From the NCBI GenBank assembly GCA_965199105.1, contig CBDAQO010000002.1, positions 1,550,001-1,614,000 of the forward strand: DNA of 64,000 nt, read 5' to 3'. A program made the position numbers and the translations under genes. Each line of letters opens with the position of its first letter. Position 1 is the first letter of the stretch. Source of the DNA: LMUY01 sp965199105. GTDB taxonomy: Bacteria; Pseudomonadota; Alphaproteobacteria; Acetobacterales; Acetobacteraceae. The notes below the pieces were generated by a model, which ran no database searches, had not been told where the DNA came from, and saw only the letters and a list, made by a program, of their open reading frames with translations. This document shows, piece after piece, positions 36,298-43,847 of the stretch.

Positions 36298-36831
36298 ATG
36301 TCTCGGATTGGCAAGTATCCAGTCGAAATCCCCGCCGGTGTGCAGCTCGCCATCGCCGGGCGCATGCTGACCGCCAAGGGCAAGCTCGGCGAACTCAACC
36401 TCGTGCTGAGCGAGAACGTCGAGGCCAAGGTGGAAGACGGCAAATTCTCCGTCGCCCCGCGCACGGCGGAGCGGACGGCGCGCATGATGTGGGGCACCAC
36501 GCGCGCGCTGGTGGCCAACATGGTCAAGGGCGTGTCCACCGGCTACACGAAAACGATGGAAATCCAGGGCACCGGCTTCCGCGCCGCGGTGAACGGCCCG
36601 AACTTGGTGATCAACCTCGGCTTCAGCCACGACGTGGTCTACCCGGTCCCGGCCGGCATCAAGATCACCACGCCGCGCCCCACCGCCATCATGGTGGAGG
36701 GGATGGACAAGCGACAGGTGGGCCAGGTGGCGGCCGAAATCCGCGCCTATCGTCCGCCCGAGCCGTACAAGGGCAAGGGCGTGCGCTACGACAACGAGTC
36801 GATCCGCCGCAAAGAAGGCAAGAAGAAATGA
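36298..36831 (+). CDS. rplF: 50S ribosomal protein L6
   Basis: L6 lies near the factor-binding site. The 177-residue protein starts MSRIGKYPVEIPAGV and ends with the conserved YKGKGVRYDNESIRRKEGKK segment. Its stop overlaps the rplR start by 4 bp. Confidence 0.97.
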   Translation: MSRIGKYPVEIPAGVQLAIAGRMLTAKGKLGELNLVLSENVEAKVEDGKFSVAPRTAERTARMMWGTTRALVANMVKGVSTGYTKTMEIQGTGFRAAVNGPNLVINLGFSHDVVYPVPAGIKITTPRPTAIMVEGMDKRQVGQVAAEIRAYRPPEPYKGKGVRYDNESIRRKEGKKK

Positions 36832-37190
36832 GTGCTCAGCGCGACCTGCGGGAGCGCCGCAAGCAGCGGCTACGCTACCAGTTGAAGCAGAAATCCGGCG
36901 GACGCGTGCGCCTGTCGGTGTTCCGCTCGGGCAAGCATATCTACGCCCAGGTGATCGACGACGCCAAGGGCCACACCTTGGCCGCCGCGTGCAGCCTGGA
37001 CACCAGCCTGCGGGAAGACCTGCGCACCGGCGCCGACAAGGCCGCTGCGGCCGCGGTCGGCAAGCTGGTCGCCGAGCGCGCGATTGCGGCCGGGGTCAGC
37101 AAGGTCGTGTTCGACCGCGGCATGTATCTTTACCACGGCCGCGTGAAAGCGCTGGCCGAGGCCGCCCGCGAAGGCGGGTTGGCGTTCTAG
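36828..37190 (+). CDS. rplR: 50S ribosomal protein L18
   Basis: L18 brings 5S rRNA into the 50S. The 120-residue protein has RVRLSVFRSGKHIYAQVIDD and the C-terminal FDRGMYLYHGRVKALAEAAR. It is translationally coupled to rplF by an ATGA overlap. Confidence 0.96.
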   Translation: MSAQRDLRERRKQRLRYQLKQKSGGRVRLSVFRSGKHIYAQVIDDAKGHTLAAACSLDTSLREDLRTGADKAAAAAVGKLVAERAIAAGVSKVVFDRGMYLYHGRVKALAEAAREGGLAF

Positions 37191-37202
37191 GAGCTTAGCG
37201 CA

Positions 37203-37793
37203 ATGGCACGGGATTCCCGCGACGGCGGCCGTGGCGGTCGTGATCGCGACCGCGATGGCGGCGATGACCTGATCGACAAGCTGGTCACCATCAACCGCGT
37301 CGCCAAGGTGGTAAAGGGCGGCCGCCGATTCGCGTTCGCCGCCCTGGTGGTGGTCGGGGACCAGAAGGGCAAGGTCGGCTACGGCGCCGGCAAGGCGCGC
37401 GAGGTGCCGGAGGCCATCCGTAAGGCCACCGAACGCGCCAAGCGCACCATGATCCGCGTGCCCATGAAGGAAGGCCGCACGCTGCACCACGACGTGCAGG
37501 GCGAATATGGCGCCGGCCGCGTGGTGCTGCGCGCCGCCGAGGCCGGCACCGGCATCATCGCCGGCGGCCCGATGCGCGCGGTGTTCGAAGCCCTCGGCAT
37601 CGGGGACGTCGTGGCCAAGTCGCTCGGCAGCCGCAACCCGCACAACATGGTCAAGGCGACCTTCGCCGGCCTGTCCCGCTGCGCCAGCCCGAGGTCGGTG
37701 GCGAGCCGGCGCGGCAAGAAGGTAAGCGACATCCTGGGCAAGCGCGACGCCCCCGAGGCGGACGCAGCGCCGGAGGCGGTGGGCGATGTCTGA
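37203..37793 (+). CDS. rpsE: 30S ribosomal protein S5
   Basis: S5 takes part in decoding accuracy. The core has VTINRVAKVVKGGRRFAFAA, GYGAGKAREVPEAIRKATER and the spectinomycin-loop region. An N-terminal Arg/Asp/Gly stretch of about 20 residues and a short acidic tail bring it to 196. Its end overlaps rpmD by 8 bp. Confidence 0.96.
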   Translation: MARDSRDGGRGGRDRDRDGGDDLIDKLVTINRVAKVVKGGRRFAFAALVVVGDQKGKVGYGAGKAREVPEAIRKATERAKRTMIRVPMKEGRTLHHDVQGEYGAGRVVLRAAEAGTGIIAGGPMRAVFEALGIGDVVAKSLGSRNPHNMVKATFAGLSRCASPRSVASRRGKKVSDILGKRDAPEADAAPEAVGDV

Positions 37794-37980
37794 GCAAAAA
37801 GGCCAGGTTCGCGTGGTGCAAATCGCGTCCGGCAACGGCCGCAAGCCCGGCCAGCAAGCGACGCTGGTGGGGCTCGGCCTGGACAAGATCGGCAAGGTCA
37901 GCACGCTGGAGGACACTCCGGCCGTGCGCGGCATGATCCGTAAGGTGCACCACTTGGTGCGGGTGGAGACGGTGGCGTGA
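37786..37980 (+). CDS. rpmD: 50S ribosomal protein L30
   Basis: L30 is a small protein near the 5S rRNA. The 64-residue product has the core VVQIASGNGRKPGQQATLVG and the end RKVHHLVRVETV. It overlaps rpsE by 8 bp and rplO by 4 bp (GTGA). Confidence 0.95.
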   Translation: MSEQKGQVRVVQIASGNGRKPGQQATLVGLGLDKIGKVSTLEDTPAVRGMIRKVHHLVRVETVA

Positions 37981-38462
37981 AACTCAACGACCTGCGGGAC
38001 AATCCGGGCGCCCGCCTCAAGTTTAAGCGTCGCGGCCGCGGCATCGGCTCCGGCAAGGGCAAGACGTCCGGCAAGGGCGTCAAGGGCCAGAAGGCGCGCG
38101 AGGGCGTGGCGCTGAACGGGTTCGAGGGCGGTCAGCTCCCGATCTACCGCCGCCTGCCCAAGCGCGGCTTCACGAACATCTTCCGCAAGGAGTTTGCCCC
38201 GGTGAACCTGTCCGCCATCGAGCGGGCGATCGGTGCCGGCAAGCTCGAGGCCGGCGCGATCGACGAGGCGGCGCTGGAAAAGGCCGGCCTGGTGCGGCTC
38301 GCCAAAGTGGCCGGCGTCCGGGTGCTCGGCCACGGCGCCATCACCCAGGCGGTGACCGTCACCGTGTCCGGCGCGTCCGCCTCGGCCCGGGCGGCGATCG
38401 AGGCGGCCGGTGGCTCCATCACCACCAGCCAACCCGCCCCCGAAGCGCCCGCGGCCAGTTAG
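37977..38462 (+). CDS. rplO: 50S ribosomal protein L15
   Basis: L15 organises 23S rRNA late in assembly. The 161-residue protein starts at GTG (KLNDLRDNPGARLKFKRRGR) and has the Gly-rich RGIGSGKGKTSGKGVKGQKA segment. It is the last ribosomal gene of the cluster. The usual next genes (secY, adk, rpsM, rpsK, rpoA, rplQ) do not follow; the next gene is on the opposite strand and overlaps the rplO end by 4 bp. Confidence 0.96.
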   Translation: MKLNDLRDNPGARLKFKRRGRGIGSGKGKTSGKGVKGQKAREGVALNGFEGGQLPIYRRLPKRGFTNIFRKEFAPVNLSAIERAIGAGKLEAGAIDEAALEKAGLVRLAKVAGVRVLGHGAITQAVTVTVSGASASARAAIEAAGGSITTSQPAPEAPAAS

Positions 38463-38635
38463 CCGCCGCGGGTCTTCGCGTCCTCGTCGAGATCGCTCAC
38501 CACTTCCTCGGGCGCGGTCTTGTCGAGCTTCTTGGCCTCCTGGAGCAGCGCGTCCGCGGCCTTCTCGTCACCATCGCCGAGCTTCTCCAGCGCCTCTTCC
38601 GTCAGGTCGAGCGCCTTTTCATGCTTGTCCGACAT
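38459..38635 (-). CDS. Small acidic hypothetical protein
   Basis: This is a 58-residue, highly charged, helical protein (MSDKHEKALDLTEEALEKLG...) rich in Asp, Glu and Lys, with no membrane segment or signal. AGGA lies eight bases upstream of the ATG. Similar short proteins are common in Acetobacteraceae, but the function is unknown to me. Its 3' end overlaps the 3' end of rplO by 4 bp, so transcription of the ribosomal cluster ends against it. Confidence 0.6.
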   Translation of the reverse strand: MSDKHEKALDLTEEALEKLGDGDEKAADALLQEAKKLDKTAPEEVVSDLDEDAKTRGG

Positions 38636-38701
38636 GTCTGATCCTGTCGATCTGTTGGTTTCGCTACCCAACTCAAAGCGCAACCCGGCGTCAGGTTGCC
38701 T

Positions 38702-39472
38702 TCATCGCTGGCCGGCAAACCACCCCAGCCCATCCACCGTGCCAGCGCGCGGGCGATACTCGCAGCCGACGAACCCGGCGTAGCCCAGCCGGTCCAGCTC
38801 GGCATACAGGAACGGATAGGCCAGCTCCTCCCCGTCCGGCTCGTTGCGGGACGGCACGGACGCCACCTGCACGTGGCCCACCAGCGGCATCAGCTTGCGC
38901 AGCCGCATCGTCACGTCGCCATGGATGATCTGGCAGTGGTAGAAGTCGAACTGCAGCTTGAGGTTCGGCAGCGCCAGCTCGTCGATCAGCGCCGCCGCGC
39001 CGTCGACGCTGTTGAGGAAGTAGCCCGGCATGTCGCGGCCGTTGATCGGCTCCAGCACCAGCGTGATGCCGCGTTCGGCCAGCCGTGCCGCCACCCGGGT
39101 GACCGCCGCGCGGTAGCAGCCCTGCGCCGCCGGGTCGGCCGGGTCGGCAATGCCGGCCATCAAATGCAGCGTCTTGGCGCCGGTGGCCTCGGCGTAGGGC
39201 AGGGCGCGCGCCAGCCCGGCATTGAGCTCCGCCTCCCGCCCAGGGATCGCGGCCATCCCCCGCTCACCCGCGGCCCAATCGCCTGGCGGCAGGTTGAACA
39301 GCGCCTGCGCCAATCCGTTGCGCCGCAACCGCTCGCCCACCGCCTCGGCCGGATGGTCATAGGGGAACAGGAACTCCACCGCGCTGAACCCGGCCTGCGC
39401 CGCCGCGTCGAAGCGGTCGAGGAACGGCCACTCGGTGAACATCATCGACAGGTTGGCGGCAAAACGCGGCAT
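38702..39472 (-). CDS. Hydroxypyruvate isomerase-family protein (OtnI-like)
   Basis: This 256-residue TIM-barrel protein belongs to the Hyi/OtnI sugar-isomerase family. The start MPRFAANLSMMFTEWPFLDR and the metal-site segments LVLEPINGRDMPGYF, FDFYHCQIIHGDV and GFVGCEYRPR are conserved. Hyi interconverts hydroxypyruvate and tartronate semialdehyde, and OtnI isomerises 2-oxo-tetronate. Neighbouring LtnD-like dehydrogenase (39717-40634) favours the tetronate (threonate/erythronate) role, but the kinase and aldolase partners are absent. The ATG at 39472 is chosen because it gives the family N terminus. Confidence 0.85.
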   Translation of the reverse strand: MPRFAANLSMMFTEWPFLDRFDAAAQAGFSAVEFLFPYDHPAEAVGERLRRNGLAQALFNLPPGDWAAGERGMAAIPGREAELNAGLARALPYAEATGAKTLHLMAGIADPADPAAQGCYRAAVTRVAARLAERGITLVLEPINGRDMPGYFLNSVDGAAALIDELALPNLKLQFDFYHCQIIHGDVTMRLRKLMPLVGHVQVASVPSRNEPDGEELAYPFLYAELDRLGYAGFVGCEYRPRAGTVDGLGWFAGQR

Positions 39473-39489
39473 GGCGCACATTCCTTCAT

Positions 39490-39594
39490 TAGAGCATGAC
39501 CGCATCAAGTGAAGTCACTTGATTGGTAAACATGCTCGCCAAAACAAGGAGCTAGACCATGACCGGCGACTCTATCTGAGCCGGTCTTGGTCTA
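39490..39594. repeat. TAGAGC-family two-hairpin element (R5)
   Basis: This 105-bp copy runs from TTAGAGCATGACC to TTGGTCTA. Hairpin 1 is ATCAAGTGA/TCACTTGAT. The linker is CCAAAACAAGGAGCTAGA. Hairpin 2 contains ACCGGC/GCCGGT and matches R3. It shares its right-hand TA (39593-39594) with the next copy. Confidence 0.85.
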
Positions 39595-39697
39595 GAGCAG
39601 ATCCCGATCAAACGGAATCGTCTGATCGGGTGAAGATGCTCGCAAAACAAAGGGTTAGAGCGTGTGAAGTGAGCGGAAGCGAACGGAACATGCTCTA
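39593..39697. repeat. TAGAGC-family two-hairpin element (R6), abutting R5
   Basis: This 105-bp copy is nearly identical to R4 (17619-17723), with the perfect CCCGATCA-type hairpin and ACATGCTCTA end. It begins at the terminal TA of R5, the arrangement expected if one element inserted into the TA target offered by the end of the other. Confidence 0.88.
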
Positions 39698-39716
39698 GCC
39701 CAGACGGTGGCATGGA

Positions 39717-40634
39717 TCAGGCAGTGCCGGGCAGCTCCAACCCGGCGATCTGGGCGAACAGGCGCGCGACCGAGGCGTCGTCGTCGCGCCCCATCCCCGC
39801 CGCCGCCGTCATCAGGAACATCTGCAGCGCCGCCCCGGCCACCGGCACCGGAAAGTCGGCGGAGCGCGCCATGTCCAGCACGATGCCAAGGTCCTTGGTA
39901 AAGATGCTGACGGCGCTACGGGGCGCGTAATCCCCCTCCAGAATGTGCGGCACGCGGTTCTCGAACATCCAGCTATTGCCCGCTGACTTGGTGATCACCT
40001 CGAACACCCGGGCCAGGTCCAGCCCCTGCTTGGCCGCGAACGCCATCGCCTCGCAGGCGGCGGCGATGTGCACCCCCGCCAGCAACTGGTTCACCATCTT
40101 GAACCCGGCGCCGATGCCGGCCGCGTCGCCCAGCTCGTAGAGCGTGGCCGTCATCGCCACCAACGCGGGCCGGGCGGCGGCAAAGGCGGCGGGCGAGCCG
40201 GAGGCCAGCATCGTCAACGCCCCCTCCGCCGCGCGCTGCGCCCCGCCACTAATTGGCGCGTCGAGGTAGTGGCAGCCGGTTTGCTCCACCCGGTCGGCCA
40301 ACGCGCGCGCGGCGCCCGGCGCCATGGTGGCGGAGGACACGAACACGGCGCCGGCCTGCATCGCCCCCAGGCAACCTCCCGGCCCGAACAGCACCGCCTC
40401 GGTCTGCGCCGCGTTCACCACCACGGCCACGACTACCTCCGCCCCCGCCGCCGCCTCCGCCGGGCTCGCCGCGCCGCGCCCACCTGCCGCCACGAACCGC
40501 TCCACCGGCGCGGGCGCCACGTCACACCCCGCGACGTCGAACCCGGCGCGGCGGAGCGACTGCGCCATGCCAAAGCCCATCGAGCCAAGCCCGATCACCG
40601 CCGCGCGGCGGGTGGCCGATCCGTTTGTTGCCAT
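39717..40634 (-). CDS. L-threonate dehydrogenase-like 3-hydroxyacid dehydrogenase
   Basis: This 305-residue NAD(P)-dependent beta-hydroxyacid dehydrogenase has the Rossmann motif VIGLGSMGFGMAQSLRRAG near residue 12, the family segment LDAPISGGAQRAAEGALTML and the catalytic Lys in GFKMVNQLLAGVHIAA. The segment VNAAQTEAVLFG and KSAGNSWMFENRVPHIL are characteristic of the LtnD (L-threonate dehydrogenase) branch rather than GarR. The ATG at 40634 is used; upstream ATGs lack homology. It is probably paired with the OtnI-like isomerase downstream, with R5/R6 in between. Confidence 0.85.
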   Translation of the reverse strand: MATNGSATRRAAVIGLGSMGFGMAQSLRRAGFDVAGCDVAPAPVERFVAAGGRGAASPAEAAAGAEVVVAVVVNAAQTEAVLFGPGGCLGAMQAGAVFVSSATMAPGAARALADRVEQTGCHYLDAPISGGAQRAAEGALTMLASGSPAAFAAARPALVAMTATLYELGDAAGIGAGFKMVNQLLAGVHIAAACEAMAFAAKQGLDLARVFEVITKSAGNSWMFENRVPHILEGDYAPRSAVSIFTKDLGIVLDMARSADFPVPVAGAALQMFLMTAAAGMGRDDDASVARLFAQIAGLELPGTA

Positions 40635-40661
40635 GGACGCGCTCCCAACCCGTCCCGGCAT

Positions 40662-40768
40662 TAGAGCAGATCCGCCCTGACTGGAACCAGTCATGCGGTG
40701 AATCTGCTCTCACAAACAAAGAGCTAGAGCAGATCCGCACCGGTCACGGCCACGCTGAACTCGCTCTA
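40662..40768. repeat. TAGAGC-family two-hairpin element (R7)
   Basis: This 107-bp copy runs from TTAGAGCAGATCC to TCGCTCTA. The left half (GACTGG/CCAGTC hairpin and linker CACAAACAAAGAGCTAGAGC) matches R3, while the right half has a different sequence with outer GAGC/GCTC pairing. It lies between the LtnD-like gene start and the stop of the Rieske-reductase gene. Confidence 0.82.
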
Positions 40769-40770
40769 AC

Positions 40771-42330
40771 TCACTCCGCGACGATGGACGCCAGCAGCCG
40801 CGACGGGCGCTCCCCCAGTTCGCCAGCCGTCCAGCCCCGCCGTTGGTCGAACAGCGCCACCAGCGCCGCCGTGTCCTGGTCCCGCCCCATGCCCGCTGCC
40901 GCCGCCACCGTGCCGTCCTTGACGAAGTAGGCCAGGAACTCCGGCGCCTCCAGGTCGCCATGCAGCACCACCTCGTCCCACGACCCGGCGTGCCCGACAT
41001 AGTCTACCCGCTTGAGGTACTGGATGGTCCAGAACACCGGCGTCGCGGTGTAGTCGGTGGCCTGGCCGAGCATGTTCAGCGCCGCCACCCGCCCGTGCTG
41101 CTCCGCCACCCGCCAATGCTCCACGCGAATGGCCGGCCCGTCGCCGCGATCGGGGAAACGGGTGATGTCCCCCGCCGCGTAGAGCCCGTCAGCGGCTTGC
41201 AACCGCGCGTCGACGCCGATGCTGCCGTCGTCGCCGAGCGGCAACCCGGTGACGAACCCGGTCGCCGGCCGCACGCCGAAGCCGATCACCACCAGGTCGG
41301 CCTCGAGCCGCTCGCCGCTCTCGAGCAGCACGGATTGCAGCCGCCCGTCCCCCTGCAGCGCGCGGATGGCCTGCCCGAGCTGGAATCGCACGCCCTGGCG
41401 CTCGTGCATCCGCTGTAGCGCCCCGCCGATCTCAGGGCCAAGCTGCTTGGCCAGCGGCACCTCCTCGCGCCCGACCACCGTCACCTCAAGCCCCCGCTCG
41501 CGCAGGCTCGCCGCCACCTCCATGCCGATGAAGCTGGCGCCGAGGATCACCGCGCGGGCGCTGCGCTCGGCCTGCGCCAGAACCGCGTCCGCATCCGCCC
41601 GGCTGCGCAGCAGGAACACGCCGGGCAGGTCCGCGCCGGGCAGGTCGGGCTTGCTCGGAACGCCCCCGGTCGCTACCAAGGCCGCGTCATACTGCCAATG
41701 GCTGCCATCGGCACATTCTATCCGACGGGACGCCGGGTCGAGCCGGACCACCTCCGCCGTCACCCGTTCGATGCCGTGCTGGCGATAGAACTCCTGGCTC
41801 TGCAACGGGGTCTTCTCCGCCCCTTTCTCGCCCGATAGCGCATACTTGCTCAGCACGGTGCGGTCGTAGGGAACGCGGTTGGCCTGGTCGAGCATCACCA
41901 CGCGACCCCCGAACCCCTCCTGCCGCAGCGTCTGCGCCGCCATCGCCCCGGCCGCCCCCGCCCCAATGATGACGAAGCAACGCGCGTCCGCCGCCCCGGC
42001 CGTGGCTTCGGGCGGCTCGGCGCGGCTGATCTGGATGCGCCCGGCCTCCTCCCTGGCGGTGAACGCTTCCAGCGCGTCCAGTGCCGGCGGGTCCAGCACC
42101 GCGCCGGTGCGCAGGCAGAACGCCGCCTTGTGCCACGGGCAGACCAAGCGCGCGCCCTGCCGCACGCCCTGCGCCAGCGGCGCGCCAGCATGCGTGCAGG
42201 TGGCGGCCACGGCGCTCACCACCCCGTCGAACCGGCTCAGCAAGACGGGGCTGCCGAACGCCTCCACCAGCCGCGTCACGCCCTCCGGCAGGTCGGCTGC
42301 GAGCCCCAAATCGGCGGTTTCCTGCGGCAT
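40771..42330 (-). CDS. Rieske-fused FAD-dependent ferredoxin reductase
   Basis: The 519-residue protein joins an N-terminal Rieske [2Fe-2S] domain (CTHAGAPLAQGVRQGARLVC then PWHK, residues 43-65, giving CxH and CxxH) to a pyridine-nucleotide disulfide oxidoreductase domain (FAD motif VIIGAGAAGAMAAQTL, NAD motif AVILGASFIGMEVAASLRE, and LYAAGDITRFP). This is the AIFM3/ferredoxin-reductase-like arrangement. It would move electrons from NAD(P)H to an unknown acceptor. GGGGGAGG lies seven bases before the ATG at 42330. No oxygenase partner is adjacent, though the ring-cleavage genes start 1.5 kb away. Confidence 0.88.
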   Translation of the reverse strand: MPQETADLGLAADLPEGVTRLVEAFGSPVLLSRFDGVVSAVAATCTHAGAPLAQGVRQGARLVCPWHKAAFCLRTGAVLDPPALDALEAFTAREEAGRIQISRAEPPEATAGAADARCFVIIGAGAAGAMAAQTLRQEGFGGRVVMLDQANRVPYDRTVLSKYALSGEKGAEKTPLQSQEFYRQHGIERVTAEVVRLDPASRRIECADGSHWQYDAALVATGGVPSKPDLPGADLPGVFLLRSRADADAVLAQAERSARAVILGASFIGMEVAASLRERGLEVTVVGREEVPLAKQLGPEIGGALQRMHERQGVRFQLGQAIRALQGDGRLQSVLLESGERLEADLVVIGFGVRPATGFVTGLPLGDDGSIGVDARLQAADGLYAAGDITRFPDRGDGPAIRVEHWRVAEQHGRVAALNMLGQATDYTATPVFWTIQYLKRVDYVGHAGSWDEVVLHGDLEAPEFLAYFVKDGTVAAAAGMGRDQDTAALVALFDQRRGWTAGELGERPSRLLASIVAE

Positions 42331-42400
42331 TGTTGGGCCTCCCCCCTGCTGTGCTAGGCTGCAACGCGGCGACCGCGGTCGGGACGCATTGGGAGGGATT

Positions 42401-42754
42401 ATGCCTCGGTGGTTGGTGATGGTCGCACTGATGACGGCCATGGCGGGATGCGCCGCCGGCTCCGGCATCGTCCAGGTCGCCCCCGGCGTCTACGCGCTCT
42501 CCGAACTGCGCGCCCCGGTGCTAGGCGGCGGCGGCGAGGCGGAGCGCGCGGTGTTGGCCGAGGCGGCGGCGTTCTGTGAGCAGCGCAGCCTGGTGTTCCT
42601 GCCTGTCGATCTGCGCCCCGACGGCGACCCCCGCACCCCCTACTACCCAACCGCGTTCGACGCGACGTTCCGCTGCGTCCCGCCCGGCGACCCGGCGCTG
42701 CACCACCCACCCGTCCTCACCCCGCCGTTCGCCCCACCGCAGCGCCAGGGCTGA
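42401..42754 (+). CDS. Small lipoprotein
   Basis: This is a 117-residue protein with signal peptide and lipobox (MVALMTAMAGCAAG, lipid-modified Cys at residue 17). The mature part has YALSELRAPVLGGGGEAERA and AFCEQRSLVFLPVDLRP, a pattern seen in short proteobacterial lipoproteins of unknown role. A Pro-rich tail follows. GGGAGGGAT precedes the ATG. Function unknown. Confidence 0.72.
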   Translation: MPRWLVMVALMTAMAGCAAGSGIVQVAPGVYALSELRAPVLGGGGEAERAVLAEAAAFCEQRSLVFLPVDLRPDGDPRTPYYPTAFDATFRCVPPGDPALHHPPVLTPPFAPPQRQG

Positions 42755-42783
42755 GCCGCCTCGCCACCACACCGGAGCGCACG

Positions 42784-43791
42784 ATGGCCGACATGAAAGC
42801 CGTGGTCGTCTACCAGGCCGGCGGCCCCGAGGTGCTGACGCTGCAGTCCCGCCCGGTGCCGCAGCCGCTACCCGGCGAGGTGCTGATCCGCGTGGCCGCC
42901 TTCGGCCTCAACCGCTCCGAGCTGTTCACCCGCCAGGGCCACTCGCCGGACGTCGCCTTCCCCCGCATCCTCGGCATCGAGGCGGTGGGCGTGGTGGAGC
43001 GGGCGCCGGGTGGCGAGTTCCCGCCCGGCACGGTGGTCGCCACCGCGATGGGCGGGCTCGGCCGCCAGTTCGACGGCGGCTACGCGGACTACACCTGCGT
43101 CCCGGCCAGCCAAATCCAGTCGCTACAAACCACCCTCGCGTGGGACGTGCTGGGCGCGCTGCCCGAGATGTTGCAAACCGCCTGGGGCGCCCTGTTCACC
43201 GCCCTGCGCTGCCAGCCCGGTGAGCGCCTGCTGATCCGCGGCGGCACCACCTCGGTGGGCCTGGCCGCCGCCGCCATCGCCACCCGCCACGGCGTGCTGG
43301 TCGCGTCCACTAGCCGCAACGCCAGCCGCGAGGCACTGCTCCGCGACCACGGCGCCGACCACGTGTTCATCGACGACGGCGCCATCGTCGGCCCGGTCCA
43401 GGCCGCCTTTCCCGGCGGCGTCGACAAGGTGCTGGAACTGGTCGGCGCCACCACGCTGCTCGACTCGCTGCGCTGCACCAAGCCCCCGGGCACGGTCTGC
43501 ATGGCCGGCATCGTCGGCAACAAATGGACCCTGGACGCCTTCGCCCCGTCCCAAGCCATCCCAACCGCGGTGCGCCTCACCACCTACGGCGGCAACTCGG
43601 CCAACTTCATGGCGACGCCGCTGCAGCAACTGGCGAGCGATGTCGCGAACGGCTCCCTCCGCATCCAAATCGGGCAGGTGTTCCACCTCGACGACATCGT
43701 GGCCGCGCATCGCTGCATGGAGGCGAACCAGGCCGGCGGCAAAGTGGTGGTGCTGACCGACTGGGGCGCGGCCCGCGTGCAGCCACGGTGA
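42784..43791 (+). CDS. Quinone-oxidoreductase-type (MDR) dehydrogenase
   Basis: This 335-residue medium-chain dehydrogenase lacks the zinc ligands of alcohol dehydrogenase and matches the NADPH:quinone reductase branch: AAFGLNRSELFTRQGHSP, LGIEAVGVVERAPGG, and the cofactor motif IRGGTTSVGLAAAAIATRHG near residue 155. It likely reduces a quinone or an activated double bond with NADPH. It is 29 bp after the small lipoprotein gene and 56 bp before the amidohydrolase gene, all plus strand. Confidence 0.87.
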   Translation: MADMKAVVVYQAGGPEVLTLQSRPVPQPLPGEVLIRVAAFGLNRSELFTRQGHSPDVAFPRILGIEAVGVVERAPGGEFPPGTVVATAMGGLGRQFDGGYADYTCVPASQIQSLQTTLAWDVLGALPEMLQTAWGALFTALRCQPGERLLIRGGTTSVGLAAAAIATRHGVLVASTSRNASREALLRDHGADHVFIDDGAIVGPVQAAFPGGVDKVLELVGATTLLDSLRCTKPPGTVCMAGIVGNKWTLDAFAPSQAIPTAVRLTTYGGNSANFMATPLQQLASDVANGSLRIQIGQVFHLDDIVAAHRCMEANQAGGKVVVLTDWGAARVQPR

Positions 43792-43847
43792 TAGGCAGTG
43801 GCCACGCAGGCTGATTGCGTGGTGATATCCCGCCGGGGGACCAACCA

